A stretch of DNA of 33,343 nt from Psilocybe azurescens (Eukaryota > Basidiomycota > Agaricomycetes > Agaricales > Agrocybaceae). Every line of letters begins with the position of its first letter. The first letter of the stretch is position 1. The notes under the pieces were generated by a model. It was not told the DNA's origin. It ran no database searches and saw only the letters and a list, made by a program, of their open reading frames with translations. Position numbers and translations under genes: made by a program. The DNA lies in contig JAJIRX010000228.1 of the NCBI GenBank assembly GCA_023853785.1, positions 1 to 33,343 on the forward strand, given 5' to 3'. Below, in pieces: positions 1 through 11,935 of the stretch.

Positions 1-103
1 ACAAGACCCATATCTCAGCCCAGACAGGAAATCGCGCAGCTCATCCATTACTCCTCAGTTGCGCCAACATCAACATGAACGTTAAGACAAGGCCTCAGGC
101 CAT

Positions 104-2193
104 TTGTTTGTTCTCCTTGCCCTTCTTCCAATACCAATATATCACCACAAGAAGTCGGTTATCCGAGGAATGCTAGAGAATCAGCTGTTTCATGAATGTC
201 TGGATATCATTCTGGGACCCCTCAAGAAGGTTGCAGAGATTGGGATGATGTTTGCTGATCCGTTAGGCAACCTACGGAGGTGCTACACCCTATTGCTGCA
301 TATATTGTCGACACACCTGAATTGGCACTGATTGCAGGAGTCGGAGCACTGACTTCGTCTGTAACAATGGCAATGTACAAGAATTTTGGGGACGACTTTT
401 GCCATCCACCAAGAACCGGTGCATCAACCCTTAAATCCATTGCAGCACTGGAGGCTAAATACGACCCATGGGAATTGGAAAAATTCAAGGAAATGTCATT
501 CTAGTTATCATCTTAATGGCGTGAATCGTCCTTTTGGCTTGACTGGCCGCTATCTGATCCTTCAATATTTCTCACCCGGAGCCCCTCCACCATTGGCACA
601 AACAATTCTGGGATCATGACGTCAAATGGTGCATCAATGCTGTTGGAGCTGCCAAGTTGGACTTTCGCTTTTCAGTTCTTCAACCTCGGACTGGATACCG
701 ACATTTTAAGGAAGGGATATCAGCCTTAAAACAAGTAACAGGACGGAACATCGAAACATTGAGCGCTACGTGGTGGCACTTATAGCTGAAGCAGTTTCCA
801 ACGATTTCGTTTACGCTGTTCGCTCTCTGATGGACTTTCGGTACAGCTCAGTCTCGCATTATCGATGAAGCAGAATGCTCCAAAATTTTGAGCGCCTTAA
901 AAGGCTTCCATGATCACAAGGACGCTATCATAGCTGCTGGTGGTCGACGTGGAAAGAAGAATGTTATCATCAACAATTGGCACATTCTCAAAATCGAGTT
1001 TTTACAGTGTGGTTCCCAACATACGGTTAAACGGGGTTGCAATTCAGTGGTCGGCAGATACTACAGAGCATGCTCACATCAAAGTTGTGAAAGACCCTGC
1101 AGATACTGCCAATAATCAGCGCTACGAGCCTCAGATATGTCGTCATCTTGATCGAATGGATAAACTTCGGGTTTGATCTTGCTACGTCTATTCGGGAGGC
1201 AGGAATCAAATTTTGTGACCCGTCAGAGGAATTGGAATATGAATCAGATCCCGACGCGAAACCACCAAACTCACCGTCAACACTACTTCAGAACTTCTCA
1301 AGCTTATTAATTCTGTTACACCCATGGCTGGGTTGACTACGGGAAGGCTTGTCAATTATTTCTACAGAGCCAATCTCCTGAAGCAGGGATCTATCAACGC
1401 GCCTACACCACTAAGAACACATCAGAGCTCGAAGAACGTCGCTTTTCATCTTTCACACCCCAGCTACAAGAGAACAAGCATCGATGATGTTGCCCGGCTC
1501 TTCAATCTTCCTGATCTACGTCCGGCAATCGCAGATTATATAACGCGAGTTGTTAATCTGCATGAACGAGACCCCTCTGCAACCACCAATACTGCTCACA
1601 TCGACAGCATCGGAGGCAAGCGCAATGCAGCCGCTGGTTGTGACCTCCCTATACCAGTTTGGAGGTATGGAACAAAATTTTCAAGCTACTGCATACCATT
1701 ATCCCCACAATATCCTTCCACATGTAACAATCAATGCCTTTCCACCATCAGAGAAACGGGCGTATGGGTTTTTGACTCAGCAATTGCAAATATGGATCCA
1801 AACTACATATGGCCTCAAAGCAGCCTCAAAGGTGACTTTGAAAATTCTAAAGCTATAAAGAACCATCTAATTCTATATATCTTAGGACATGCTGTGGTCG
1901 ATATTCGTTTAATTTTTCAAATTGTTCCTATCTCTCTGCGAAGCTACCTTCGATATCACTGACAGATTTCTTACATATGCACAACATTTTGATATCATTC
2001 CTCAGCCTCCAGTTAGAGGAGCCAGGTTCCGAGGTCCTTATCCAGAACTGTCAACGTCAATGTATATATTGAAAAGGAGCAAACGTGCAGGTGGCGGCCC
2101 TATGGCGGACATCCTCCCATTAGATCAACTTCGTGCTCTCGCTGATTTGATTCCGCGATGGGAGCTAAAGCTAATCATTGTCTTACAGCAATA
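104..2193 (+). pseudogene. Plavaka/CACTA-type transposase, C-terminal half, decayed
   Basis: This is a remnant of a DNA-transposon transposase of the Plavaka (CACTA-like) group that is abundant in Agaricomycetes. Conserved blocks appear in the expected order but in alternating frames: MLENQLFHECLDIIL near 168, AYIVDTPELALIAGV near 300, RHFKEGISALKQVTGR near 699, QWSADTTEHAHIKVV near 1045, QICRHLDR near 1130, FDLATSIREAGIKF near 1170, and the C-terminal RGPYPELSTSMYILKRSKR near 2035. The reading frame changes many times and stops interrupt it, so no functional protein is possible. The N-terminal half lies outside the window or is gone. The family call is from memory of Plavaka-type proteins and is fairly secure because many blocks match in order. 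It would have acted in the nucleus to move its own element. Confidence 0.8.
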
Positions 2194-2689
2194 ACAGTCA
2201 TAGTTTGAGTCTTGATTTCCGTCTGAACAAATTCTTTGACAAAGAGATGTATTTGGCATTGTCATCAAAAGCTGTAGTATAGAGCAGGTCTGCTAGTAGG
2301 CTGTAGTAGAATACTTGTACAGTTCTGTATTTGTATCCCAAATCTATCGCCTCATGCTGCCTTTCTATTTATAAGCTGAAGTGAACTGATCACTGGTACT
2401 GTAGTATACAGACTATTTGGACTGTGGAGATGAGGTATATTGTGTGCTGTTTCCTTGCTATTCTCTGTTGTTCAGGCTCTCCTTATAGTTTGACCATCAA
2501 GTGCTGTATAATGCTAGAGATAATGTAATGAATACTATTGAACATTATACAACATTGGAGGTATACTATCGAGGAAAACCGATGCTACAGAATACTAGGG
2601 AGTGCTATGTATTGGTTGGTGATGTATTATGTAATACTTTGATGGTTTGATGCTACGCGATTTAAGCGTGATGCTACGGCTCACTATAG
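2194..2689. other. Gene-free stretch between two transposase remnants
   Basis: No coding signal was seen. The sequence is AT-rich with short repeated words around GTAATACT and TATACTA, and with GATGCTACG repeated near 2650 and 2671. It probably holds the 3' non-coding end of the + strand transposon and the broken edge of the - strand one. No clear terminal inverted repeat was found. Confidence 0.4.
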
Positions 2690-3854
2690 CTGAAAATCAG
2701 GATTTGCTGATGTACCCTTTGCGGCCATTAGAAACAAAAGTATATCGTGGCTCAGAACAGATAGTGCAGCTATCCAAATCGACGAAGGGCCCAGTGAATG
2801 CATGGCAGGAGTTTATACACATATCGTCATGGACAGAAACAACACCGCTGATTTCTTCAACCTCTTTTTGGCAAGATGATAGCTGAGGATGTTCATGCCA
2901 GGGAAGCATTGAACGATTGCCTGCCGAACTGCACTATATATCGCTTCAGAAGCATTCATGCAAGCCATATAGGTTGACGGAAAGCCGGAGACCAGGATCG
3001 GAAAGGTCAATTGGCTCAGTAATTGGGTCTCGAAGGCGTTCAGTTGTAACTTCATCCAATTTTCCGTTGTCAAGTGTCGCATTTTTTATCAGTTCAATAA
3101 AAGTCTGTGCAGCTTGAGACTTTCAATGCATGAGGGAGTAGGAATATCTTCTATATCTTCGTCGTCGCTTTCAGATGCAGATGGTGAAGTCGGTACCACA
3201 GGAACTAGGCCAATGTTTAGTGCCTCGGTTCTCGCACGGAGCTCTTCCTCCTCGTCTTCGGATTCACTGGCAGGATCAAGAGGCTCGTTTTCTTCTGAAT
3301 CTGATTCAAGTGCCTGAAGATGGCGGCGTGGGTGGTGTAGCATGTTCTTGTCAGGTAAATCGAGTTCCTATTCATAATTCATAATTTGTGATTTCAAAGA
3401 CCATAAGAGTTTTCAATTAGCTCACTTGAGAAAATTCGCCGTGATCAGAGGTGTTGTTCTGATTTATTTCTGGGCAGTCTTCCACAACCCCCTCGTAAAA
3501 CTCATCCATATCGTCTACTGTGTAGTCTTCATTTAGCACATGTTAAAATTATCCGTGAAATTGAACTCTCAGTGCGACGTTCGTAGGCCAAAATTAAATG
3601 ACTTACCAAACCAGGTTCGTCCTTTCTGCGCCGTTTGTTTGGCCACTCAACTTGTTCTCCTTCTGAATTCAAAGAGTTTCCGCTGTCGTTGTCACTATCA
3701 TGCTTTGATTGCTCGAGAGGTATTGTCGTTGGTCTCGTTGTGCTGCGTCTGCAGCTGCTATTTGAGCCTGCCTTTCGGTGTGTTTCTTAACTGTTTTTGG
3801 ATCACGCATAGCCCCGTTACAATTGGGAAAAAAGCAGGGCCTCTTTTTAGCCAT
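2690..3854 (-). pseudogene. CACTA/Plavaka-like transposase, N-terminal part, truncated
   Basis: Read on the minus strand this is the start of a basidiomycete CACTA-type transposase. It opens at 3854 with a C2H2-like finger (CFFPNC followed by KKHTERQ). An acidic stretch follows (3540-3430), then a gtgagc...ag intron (about 3423-3345) and an acidic linker rich in SESEDEEEE (3343-3200). After these come blocks typical of this family: FIELIKNATLDNGKLDE and LRDPITEPIDLSDP (about 3110-2990), AIVQCFPGMNILSYHLAKK (about 2940-2885) and HDDMCINSCHAFTGPF followed by CTICSEPRY (about 2830-2740). The paired cysteines of the last block form a probable metal-binding knuckle. Frame changes and loss of everything after about 2690 make it a pseudogene. 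It points towards the preceding transposase half, so the two come from different insertions. Serine-rich ORFs on the other strand here are shadows of the acidic linker. Confidence 0.72.
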
Positions 3855-4305
3855 TTAATACAATGTGTAGAAACTGTGAAGGAGGTACGGGGACGTTGGA
3901 TGCAAGGCAGCTGAACAGCAGCACAAACTCGAGCTAATCGATGGCAAAAACTATTTTTAGATTTTCCTGTCCGTCTGCACTCATCCACCGATCATCCCAG
4001 CACAACCCAGATCTGACCAGTTCGTCTCGCTCTGCGCAGATCCCAGCAGAACCGATTCTCACTGGGGTTCAACGTTTAATCCATCCAAACTCGTAGATTG
4101 CAGTTTATCATCATGCTATCGTCAGTGCCCAGGCTCCAGCGACCAAGCCTCTACGTTGCAAGTTGTGTAAATTTTTAAGGGCAATATATTGGCAGAATAA
4201 TTTACCAGTCCGAAAAAAGGTTCAAATTACATAGAGAATTATACGCGTATGTATAGTACACTGAAAACGAAATGAAGAACCAAAAACACAGAAATCCGAC
4301 CGCAA
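3855..4305. other. Intergenic stretch, left edge of segmental duplication
   Basis: No gene was seen. From about 4070 the sequence matches 31206 onwards (shared word CCAAACTCGTAGAT) and is the 3' flank of the Hsp70-like gene, present in both copies. Sequence left of about 4070 has no counterpart at the other copy. Confidence 0.5.
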
Positions 4306-6124
4306 TCAATCGCAAATAAGCTCGTCGGGATCGTAAACAACTTCAGCAGGACTCCTACCAAATGGTCAGCTAACAATTCAAATCGCTAATGGGCTTACAA
4401 AATTACCTTTGTTCGATGCCCTAAATGACAGTGATAGTATCAGCGCAAGTTGAAGGGGTGTCATGGATACACACATTACTATCCTTCCAGGCAATCTGGC
4501 CTTCAATTCCGTCAGCCCAAATGATAATATTATATCATACAACACTTGATAGTACACCGGCCCAGAGTTGCACCTGAGGTGAGGGCGCATAGGAAGCTTC
4601 GACGTATCGGCCATCACGAGGCAAAGAGTGGAGTACATGTCTAGAGTCTATGTTCAGCCGTGATGATGGAAAGGCCGTAAATTCTTGCCTGGATCTTCAT
4701 CCACCAGCGGGGAGTTACTTTTAGGTCCACGATAACATCGTATTTTTGAAGTCACGGATTGAAGCTTTGACGCATCCTCTGACTGACGACAATAGGAGTC
4801 TCTGTATTCCTCAACTTCAGAAACCTTGGTATTCTGAAGTGGCGATGATCGTCGTTCATTGTCAAAAATGCGATGTTTGATCACATGGCAATTACATACA
4901 TACATTGGGAAGAATGACACCGAATGCTCCAGAAATCAGAGTACGGCCATCCAGTTGAACTAATTTTGGGCCGAGCGTGCGATGTGCTCGGGATCCTCGG
5001 GGTTGAATAAAGGACACAAATTGGTACCATAGGCATATTTCGAGACTCTTGCCCCTACAAAATGATCCAGATAGAAGGAAACAGCACCATCCGCTACAGC
5101 CTGGTTCTTTTCATGATAGTTAGCACACAAATACCACGATCGATGTGTCAGACCTCATACATAGCGAGTCAGGGCGGCATATATCCAGGGTATCATCAGA
5201 GAGCCTGGCCTTCAGGTTCACGAATAGCCAGTGGCTGGCCGCAAAGCCGCCGACAAGAAAGACAGACTGAACCACGATAATGTTTTGCCGTTCAGTGTAT
5301 CCATCTCAGCGATGAGTGGTGGAATATAATTCACCGCAATTTCAGTCTTTGAATCCGCACGCTGTTTCCCGATCGATTCCACTATACATTGAATGGATGG
5401 TTCAAAGAAGAAAGCTACATCGGAGCTAGATCAGATAACTGTCGCTCAGCGAAAAGATGAGCTCATAAACTTATGGCACTCACTCAGGTAATTTGAGTTG
5501 TCCACTTCGAATATTCAGTAAAGGGTCTCTATCCCCACGCCTTCCGAATTTAATGTACTGCGCGTCGTCGTCGTTGTGGAATCGGAGCTTGGTACCCTTG
5601 TCAAAACATTCAGCGATGTTCGGGATATCATCAATAAAGCGAGAATTTTCCAAAAGGTCTGTGACATTGAAAAAAATATGGTTAAGTACATAATAGCAAG
5701 GAATGTTTAAGCCACAGACTCTCGAGTAATTCCTCGCACTGCTGGTCACGAAGACCAACCCACAGCTCGTAAGGAAGTTGGGTTGTGAACATAGTTTCAG
5801 AAGTCATACACCCTGGAGCAACCAATTCTTCGAACGATTGTGTGTCCTGGGATGTTTGTTTATACGCGGTGATATCGACGGTCCCTCTGCCTGCATCAAC
5901 AATGAAGATGCCCTTTCCTTGCTATGAATAACCAGAAACTTTAGGTGGCAGATCCATTGTGCGAGGACGGACGATGCTCACCTCCATAACGTGGGTCATC
6001 AATCCCTCCTGAATACAGAAGTGCAAGCTAGCTTCACCCTCTGTAACGAACGAGAGACGCTGCTGCCCAGCCGGACTGTTTGGAATCAAGCCCGCCTTTA
6101 CTGCAGCCCGCCGCATCTGGCTCT
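4070..6124. repeat. Segmental duplication, left copy
   Basis: This segment matches 31206-33343 in the same orientation, including non-coding flank and introns, with many substitutions and small indels. The offset grows from about 27.14 kb to about 27.22 kb, so the right copy is some 80 bases longer. The match reaches the end of the window and so probably continues beyond it. Confidence 0.85.
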
Positions 6125-6830
6125 GCTGAATTCCTTCCCAGCCGTTCGGATGTGTGAGCACAAAGTCGGTGCGGGTGTCGAGATTCTTCCACATGTCGGC
6201 CCCGTTGGTGTTTCCTCGATATACGTCCGCGCACATTGGTGGAGGTAGCGTAGAAAGTCGGCGAAGACGTCTATGACCGTCTTCCCTTTGGGAAGAGGTG
6301 GGATGGTGTGGCTGGCGATCAACGCAGAGCTGGGGCTTTGGGGGCGCAAGTGAAGTTTGAACCTGAAAGATCAAGGCACAAGGGTGAAAACTATGCACAA
6401 TCTTTTGGAAGAACAAAGAGAACTTGCCATTCCGCCTTTGTCCATTCTTTGTCTTCAGCATCGGCTTCGATGCCCTCTCGCTTCGCTTCTGCACCCACAG
6501 CGCACTTCTCCGTGTTTATCGTAGTGGATAATTGTGGGTATCTTGGAGTTACCACCAACATGGTCCTCAGCGGGGAACCTGCGTTTCAATGCATCGTGAA
6601 TAGACCTGACGTGAAAGGGCAAGTTGGAACAAGATATACACACCTTGTTACTGATCGAATCTCAGCAACTTCTCCCGGATTAAGAATACTGCCAAGCAGA
6701 ACCCAGTGTTCAGATGAAAGATTAAGGAGTAGATATTGCACTAACCTGTATGAGATGCCGCTGAAAGTAGTCTTAACGCCAAAGGCGAGGACAAGCTTGC
6801 CTTGGGTGCCGCTGTAAGGCTGCCTGGTTG
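4306..6830 (-). pseudogene. Hsp70-like ATPase, copy 1, decayed
   Basis: This is a multi-intron Agaricomycete Hsp70-like protein (actin-like ATPase fold, HSPA12-like group). The fold is visible: GTQGKLVLAF then TTFSGISY at the N-terminus, PPLPKGKTVIDVFADF, THPNGWEGIQQSQMRRAA, VFLVGGFAAS (5243-5254, the adenosine motif), and the C-terminus SPAEVVYDPDEL ending at a stop at 4306-4308. Damage is clear. The phosphate-1 loop reads GVKTT instead of DVGTT (6766-6780). Phosphate-2 reads DAGRGT instead of DAGGGT (5880-5897). A 2-base loss near 6500, a 1-base change near 6206-6214, and 1-base losses near 5725 and 4499 shift the frame; the last two are seen directly by comparison with copy 2. A GC-AG intron is at 6363-6427. 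The start codon is unclear: no in-frame ATG lies close to the GTQGK block. Confidence 0.78.
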
Positions 6831-7482
6831 ATATAACTCGACAAAGAGATGAGTCCAGTAAAATAACAGGTATTCGTGTATCTGTGCGATTTATATCATT
6901 ATGCCCGCGGTGAGACATAACTGGCCATCCAGAAACTTTGGATCTGCGGTTTCCATGAATTTCCAAGCACGATCGGCTACGATGATATCATTGTACATAC
7001 CTGCAACATGTTCGCGTTAGCAACTTTGTTCCAAAGACCAGTGCATACAGCTTTCATTCTCTACTTCAGAATCCCCGTCTTCATTTCAAGTCCCAGTATC
7101 GCATTTTTGCATGATGCATGTGTAGTACCGTGACACTCAAATTGAAAGGAGGATGCAGGAAACAACGGAGTCTACGGAGAAGATGCAACAACGCGCGACG
7201 CAGGACTGAACTGTGACGTAGCGTGATTTCCCACACAATGCACTCAATATCGAAGTCGTAACTGCTAACTCGTCTGTTTCTGGACGGGGCTCTTGGACCG
7301 GCGTCAGAGGTATTAGCAGTCAAAGAGTTGGATAGCGAACTTCCCTGAATCCTGAGCGCTTAGCCATAAAATACGTCTGGATCCGAAATTTTTCAAAACA
7401 ATCATCCCAGTTTTTGTGATCGGGTACAACAAATATTGAGACACCAAAATAACCTACACAACTCGAACAAAATCCCGAAACA
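6831..7482. other. Intergenic stretch
   Basis: No convincing gene was seen. It lies upstream of the minus-strand Hsp70-like pseudogene and of the plus-strand coiled-coil pseudogene, so it may have been a divergent promoter region. A minus-strand 80-codon frame (7323-7081) resembles nothing I know. Confidence 0.3.
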
Positions 7483-7524
7483 TGGATCAAAGGCGAGACT
7501 GCCACGAACAGCATTGACGGTTCG

Positions 7525-9040
7525 ATGATCTTGTCGATAGTGAATAAAGTTACCTCGATTTTGCAGTCTAGCAGCCAGGAACCCAGCGACGTACAACCGA
7601 CAGGACAGCCAGGACTGAACGTTTGGGTTCAACACGACAAATCCCCAGATCTCGAGCCGAACGCTAAAATAACACACACCCATCTCGAAGGTGGCCAGGC
7701 AACCGATAATAGCACACCGGTGGCTATAGAAGTAAACGATGGAAAGACGAAGTAGAGAAGTCCCGTGAATTAGCTCGGTAAGTCGAGCGATTGAAAAGGT
7801 TGTTGCACTTGACAAGGGACGAACTGAATTCAATGAAAAAGAAATTGAAACACACAAACGGGACACTCGAGAATTATGACAGCTACTTGCACAGAAATAT
7901 AAAGAAGCACGTCGCCGGACAGAGGCCGCGCAACAGCAGACACGGGAATACAGAGAACATATCCACATGAAGGACCAAGAGAACGCCTTTTTCCAAGAAA
8001 AATACGCGCATCTGGATCCAAAGTCAATGAGATGGCGAGGTATTGCAGGAACCAAATGGTGAGCTAAAGGGGTCCACATGTTCTTGATCACATCCGACCA
8101 GTACTCTGGCGCCGATATCATCAAATGGTCGACGCGTTGAATGTCAATATTTCCCAGCTTGCTACTTTTGTAGTTGAACTGATTGAGGATGAGACGATGT
8201 CGGTCAGCTATGAAGAGCGTACCCGAAGCTGAAAACTTGTCAGCACCCTTTGAAAACAGTTTCCGACACAATCGGGACAAAGCTATGCACACATCTTGCC
8301 AACAATTCACCCAAGTCCGAACAAAAGAAGATCCTCTACCGCTGCAGCTAGAAATCCAAAGTTATTTGACGAATTGGTGCACACAAAGAATGTCTGTCTT
8401 TCCTGTAGAACTACAGAAGTCAGTCTTTGACGACTTATACGAGAGGATAAAATCACCCGGTATGTCGCCAAATATATGCTGTTGCGTCTTTGATATTCTG
8501 ACGGCAAAGTAGAGGCTAAAGCAGTGTCGCGAAGATGGAGAGCCATGACAAGTGCCCAGATACAAGATCCCGACAGTAAAGGGGTCGTCGAGGCCACAGC
8601 AAGACCACCCATTTTTTGTTATACCTGTGCAGCTGGTCCTCTTCGGGCGCATAGTCGCATAAGTCGATGACGGCTATAGAAAATAAGTTATTTGTCACCA
8701 TAAAGCAGAGCGCCCATTTGAAGAAGTCGATCCATCAAGGGATAACGACTGCTGAACTGCTGACGTGGAAATTGATTTCATTCACAATCCGAAAGATTCA
8801 TTTGACGGCGACGCCATGGACAACAGCTACAGCGATGGTGTCAGCGATTCTGTGGAGTGCGACGACGGGAAAAGAAGCCACGCACTTTGTACAGTCGGAA
8901 TGGGCCTGCGGAAGTCCGTGAGAAATAAGGGAGAGCCACTAGATTCTCATATGAATGTGCTCCTGAAACCCAAAGTCGCGTTGAGCTCGGTTTTGGACGA
9001 TCCCGTGGGTAGTGACGACAATGCATATCAGACTACTTGA
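7525..9040 (+). pseudogene. Decayed coiled-coil family protein (Agaricomycete hypothetical)
   Basis: Fragments in changing frames resemble a large Agaricomycete family of helical hypothetical proteins with no assigned function. In order: QPTGQPGLNVWVQHDKSPDL (7580-7640), VEKSRELAR (7750-7776), a charged helical stretch with RRRTEAAQQQTREYREHIH and DQENAFFQEKYAH (7905-8010), NVNISQLATFVVELIEDE (8140-8195), NPKLFDELVHTK (8350-8385), VEAKAVSRRWRAMTSAQIQD (8510-8570), and a tail with HALCTVGMGLRKSV and LLKPKVALSSVL ending in a stop near 9040. The order and the 'SRRWRAMT ... LLKPKV' signature fit that family as I remember it. Frameshifts near 7750, 7860 and 8220 and in-frame stops make it non-functional. 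A long minus-strand frame across 8310-7402 is a shadow. Confidence 0.5.
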
Positions 9041-10446
9041 GGTGTTGAGATGGCGGATGTTGGACGAGCTTGAGTTCGACGAGGTGAATGCGGACTTTTT
9101 GCATTTTTTTTCATCTTTCTTCTGTTCCTGTTGAGAGAAACGAATGTCAACCTTGTGAGGATTATGATATGATGCTCTCCCGAAGAAATTGACATACCCC
9201 ACTTGCGTTTAAAGCGAGCCAAAACCGAACTTGGTTTGCCCGCTTTCAAATCTGCTTGAGCCTCCATTAATTCAACAGAAGCAAGCAACATCAGAGTGAA
9301 GTGGATCTAAGATGGCCTGAGCATTCTTGGACGAGAGTTGCTGTGAGCACGACGTGTTAAGTTTTCCTCGCATGTATTCTGTAGCGATGGTGTTATCTCC
9401 TCGCATAACCTAATGTCAAGAGGGTGATGATGTTAAATGGTTTGGAGACCTGAAATCGATGAGACATATGCCAGTCTGCGTAAATTAGATAAAAACTCAC
9501 CTTTGTTTTGAGAGAAACAAGGTAACGGGGTATTTTTGCCCACAATCCCACCGACTGTAGAATAAAGATGTAGAACGACAATAAAACCATAACAATGCCA
9601 ACTCGACCTCAAAGAATCGGCCCGATGACGTGGGCATGTTGTGGGCACGACTGCATCCTGGGGTAGATGTTTTCAGATGATGCGAGCAGCGAATCCCTTC
9701 GGATCTTGTTGTCAATGTCAGTGAGAACTTGTCGCTTTGTGTAGCTCTCTGGCAGGACAATCGGTCAACATCTGAACATAAGTCAAGGTGACGGTAAGTC
9801 GGATAAGATCAATTGAAAACACTGCCTCACCAATCAATTCAGAATCTTGTGAGCTTGATCAGAACGATAGGCAAAAGTTTAACTATTCTTAACCAATTCA
9901 TCTCTCAAAGCAATATTCAGGTCAAAAGTAAATCTGTAGGGGAGAAAGCAAGAGAGAAGTCATGGACTCGTGGCGGTTCTTGCCATCAATTCCATTTATT
10001 TCCACGGCAGGACTGGGGTTGGCTGCGGGATCAATCTGTAGACCGCCTAAGCCATACATACACCACCTATGGCAGAAAGATATTCGTGGAACATATGCTC
10101 AAGTGCTTAAGCGCCGACACAATACCTGCTAAGGCTGCATTACTGCGAGTAAGTGTTTGATTGTTTTAAAGGTTCAGATTCTGATGTCCATCAGCGTTTC
10201 AACTTTCAAAGACAACCTTCGCCGAAAATGGTGATAATATGACAGGCGATTCTGGAAGTATGCGGTGTACCAGGAACTCAAGGCTTCAGGGACCAAGGCA
10301 GCTGCGAAGAGTAGTAACGATATCGCCGATCCACCTGGTGATAAATGCTATTGAAGGGAATGTCAGATGTTCTCGTAACCTATCGCGAGGGGTTAATAAG
10401 ATATCTCCAGTTCGTTGACGGTTCCACTTTCCTTTGACTTTTGAGC
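9041..10446. other. Weak coding traces, no gene assignable
   Basis: On the minus strand a possible exon (9291-9190, block EAQADLKAGKPSSVLARF) is followed by a plausible GT-AG intron. Another possible intron, gtgagt...tttcag, lies at about 9502-9450, upstream of a hydrophobic frame around 9640-9540. On the plus strand KIFVEHMLKCLSADTIPAK (about 10080-10135) precedes gtaagt...catcag (10149-10194). None of this assembles into a recognisable product. If the 10.45-20.59 kb block is an insertion, the last few hundred bases here were the original upstream region of the EF-hand gene. Confidence 0.3.
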
Positions 10447-10450
10447 TCAT

Positions 10451-10462
10451 CACTGTGGGAAG
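10451..10462 (+). repeat. Left terminal inverted repeat (12 bp)
   Basis: CACTGTGGGAAG, a perfect inverted match to 20575-20586. It is preceded by TCAT. Confidence 0.55.
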
Positions 10463-10542
10463 TGGGAACAGTATTATGTGGTGTTAAATCACCGTTAAGT
10501 CAAATTTGCCGCTGATTAATGCTGCCGACCCGGATCAGTGCT

Positions 10543-10690
10543 TTCACACACCAATTATTAGTATTACTTAAGACATATTAAATGGTGTTAGCTGCATCCA
10601 TCATATTGTGACGTTTTAAGACACTGATTATTAATGAATCAAAATGCCTGGCAACAAGCTGTGTGCAAAGCACTTATTATTAGCGAACCC
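10543..10690. repeat. Left subterminal motif cluster
   Basis: Degenerate copies of one word are seen as AAGACATATTAAATGG (10570), AAGACACTGATTATTAATG (10618) and AAAGCACTTATTATTAGCG (10667). They match the style of the right-end cluster; compare CAGACATTATTAAATGC near 20315. Confidence 0.45.
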
Positions 10691-10798
10691 ATCAGTACAG
10701 CATATAAAGGTGCATGTTAGGCGGCATTTAATCCTCCTTATCATACAAGTGTTTTCTCAGCTCTGGGAGTCTCTAAAAATTGTATTTCCTCCCAGAAT

Positions 10799-10937
10799 TA
10801 GTGATGTGCCAGCTTGGGCTTGGCCTGAAAGCCCCAGCTTTGGCCTGGCTTTAGGGGCTCAGGCTTCACAAAATTGTGAACCAGGCTCCAGGCCCAAATT
10901 CAGGCTTGGCCCGGCCTGGCTTGGGCTCAGGCTGGGG
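10799..10937. repeat. GC-rich GGCCTGGCTT word array, left
   Basis: An island of repeated GGCTTGG, GCCTGGC and their complements sits in AT-rich surroundings and opens TAGTGATGTGCC, a hAT-like end. A similar island at 16555-16653 lies outside the other arm of the foldback repeat, which suggests the two mark the ends of one element. The overlapping 106-codon frame is low-complexity and not a gene. Confidence 0.5.
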
Positions 10938-11267
10938 CTTTCAGCAGTAATTTCGCATTTTTAAGTGCAAAAAATTAATATATATATGTACTTGTATGCA
11001 GATAATATATTTTATCAACACAATACCATTAATTTTTCATGTATAGGGTGTAAATCAGTCATGAAGCATTGAAGATAGAGTTGCTAACAATGTTTTTGAT
11101 CAAATTAAAATTCCAATGAAACTTACCAAATTTGCTCTTCTGTATTGCATTGTTGTTTGTGGTGAGATATTTGCTGCAGAGTGTGCTTGCAGCTTAACAC
11201 TTCAATCAAATTTTACAATGACTAGTTTGTCACTGGGAAGGAAGCTTGCGCTTTAATAATCATACTA

Positions 11268-11275
11268 CACAAAAT
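11268..11275. repeat. hAT target-site duplication, left copy
   Basis: CACAAAAT, identical to 14262-14269. Confidence 0.75.
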
Positions 11276-11390
11276 TAGTGTTTGAAAGTCCGGTTCAGTT
11301 CAGTCTTTTGGCCAAATTTTGTAAGACCCAGACCAAGACCGGCCCATCTTTGTCCTAGGACCTCAAAAACTGGACTGAGCTGCTTAAGAC

Positions 11391-11618
11391 TGTTGGAATA
11401 TGGGAATCAAACAGCACAATTCCCGTGATCCCGTGCACTGAATACGCAGCCACAAGTATGTAGATTTTATATATAAACTGAATTCTCCATTATAGAGTAA
11501 ATTTAGTTAGTATAAATTGTATTTACAGTATATAAGTACAGTATTTACATTATTATGCGGCTATGCGTTTACCTCCCAATCACACGGTTTTTATCTGATT
11601 GATTTGGTCTTTTCAACA
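11391..11618 (+). repeat. 5' LTR of the gag-only Copia element
   Basis: 228 bp, TGTTGGAATA...TTTTCAACA. It is preceded by the target duplication AAGAC. Confidence 0.9.
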
Positions 11619-11935
11619 TAAACACGTGACCTAACTGTCTCTGCTGCCAGTTTCTGCCGTCGCTTGCGCTTTCTTTGTTTCTGTTTGTTGTTCTTGCCTA
11701 CTGGGGGCCGAATCCCTTTTCGTCGAACTGTTATCGTCGTCATCATCATTGTAACCTTGCTCGCCGAGAGCCGATGTGCTTGCAGAAGCTGAATCACCGC
11801 CAAACCTGAATTGCTTACGGAAGCTGAATCACCGTCGAACCTGAATTGCTTGCAGAAGCTGAATCACCGCTGGAACCATCATTTTATCATTGTTACCATC
11901 GTTGCCATCATCAAATCTATTTTTAGTGCGCCATC

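Noticed and set aside
1324..1962. 212-codon plus-strand frame considered as an intact gene
   Set aside because: Only its start matches the transposase family; the rest is an out-of-frame reading of the same pseudogene.
3114..3317. Serine-rich plus-strand frame
   Set aside because: It is the antisense of the acidic Glu/Asp-rich linker of the minus-strand transposase.
7402..8310. 302-codon minus-strand open frame, the longest one-frame stretch in the left third
   Set aside because: Its translation is Cys/Ser-rich without motifs, and it lies opposite fragments that match a known coiled-coil family on the plus strand. It is a shadow.
10644..10964. 106-codon plus-strand frame rich in Pro, Leu and Trp
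   Set aside because: Its second half is a translation of the GGCCTGGCTT word array; there is no start context or family.
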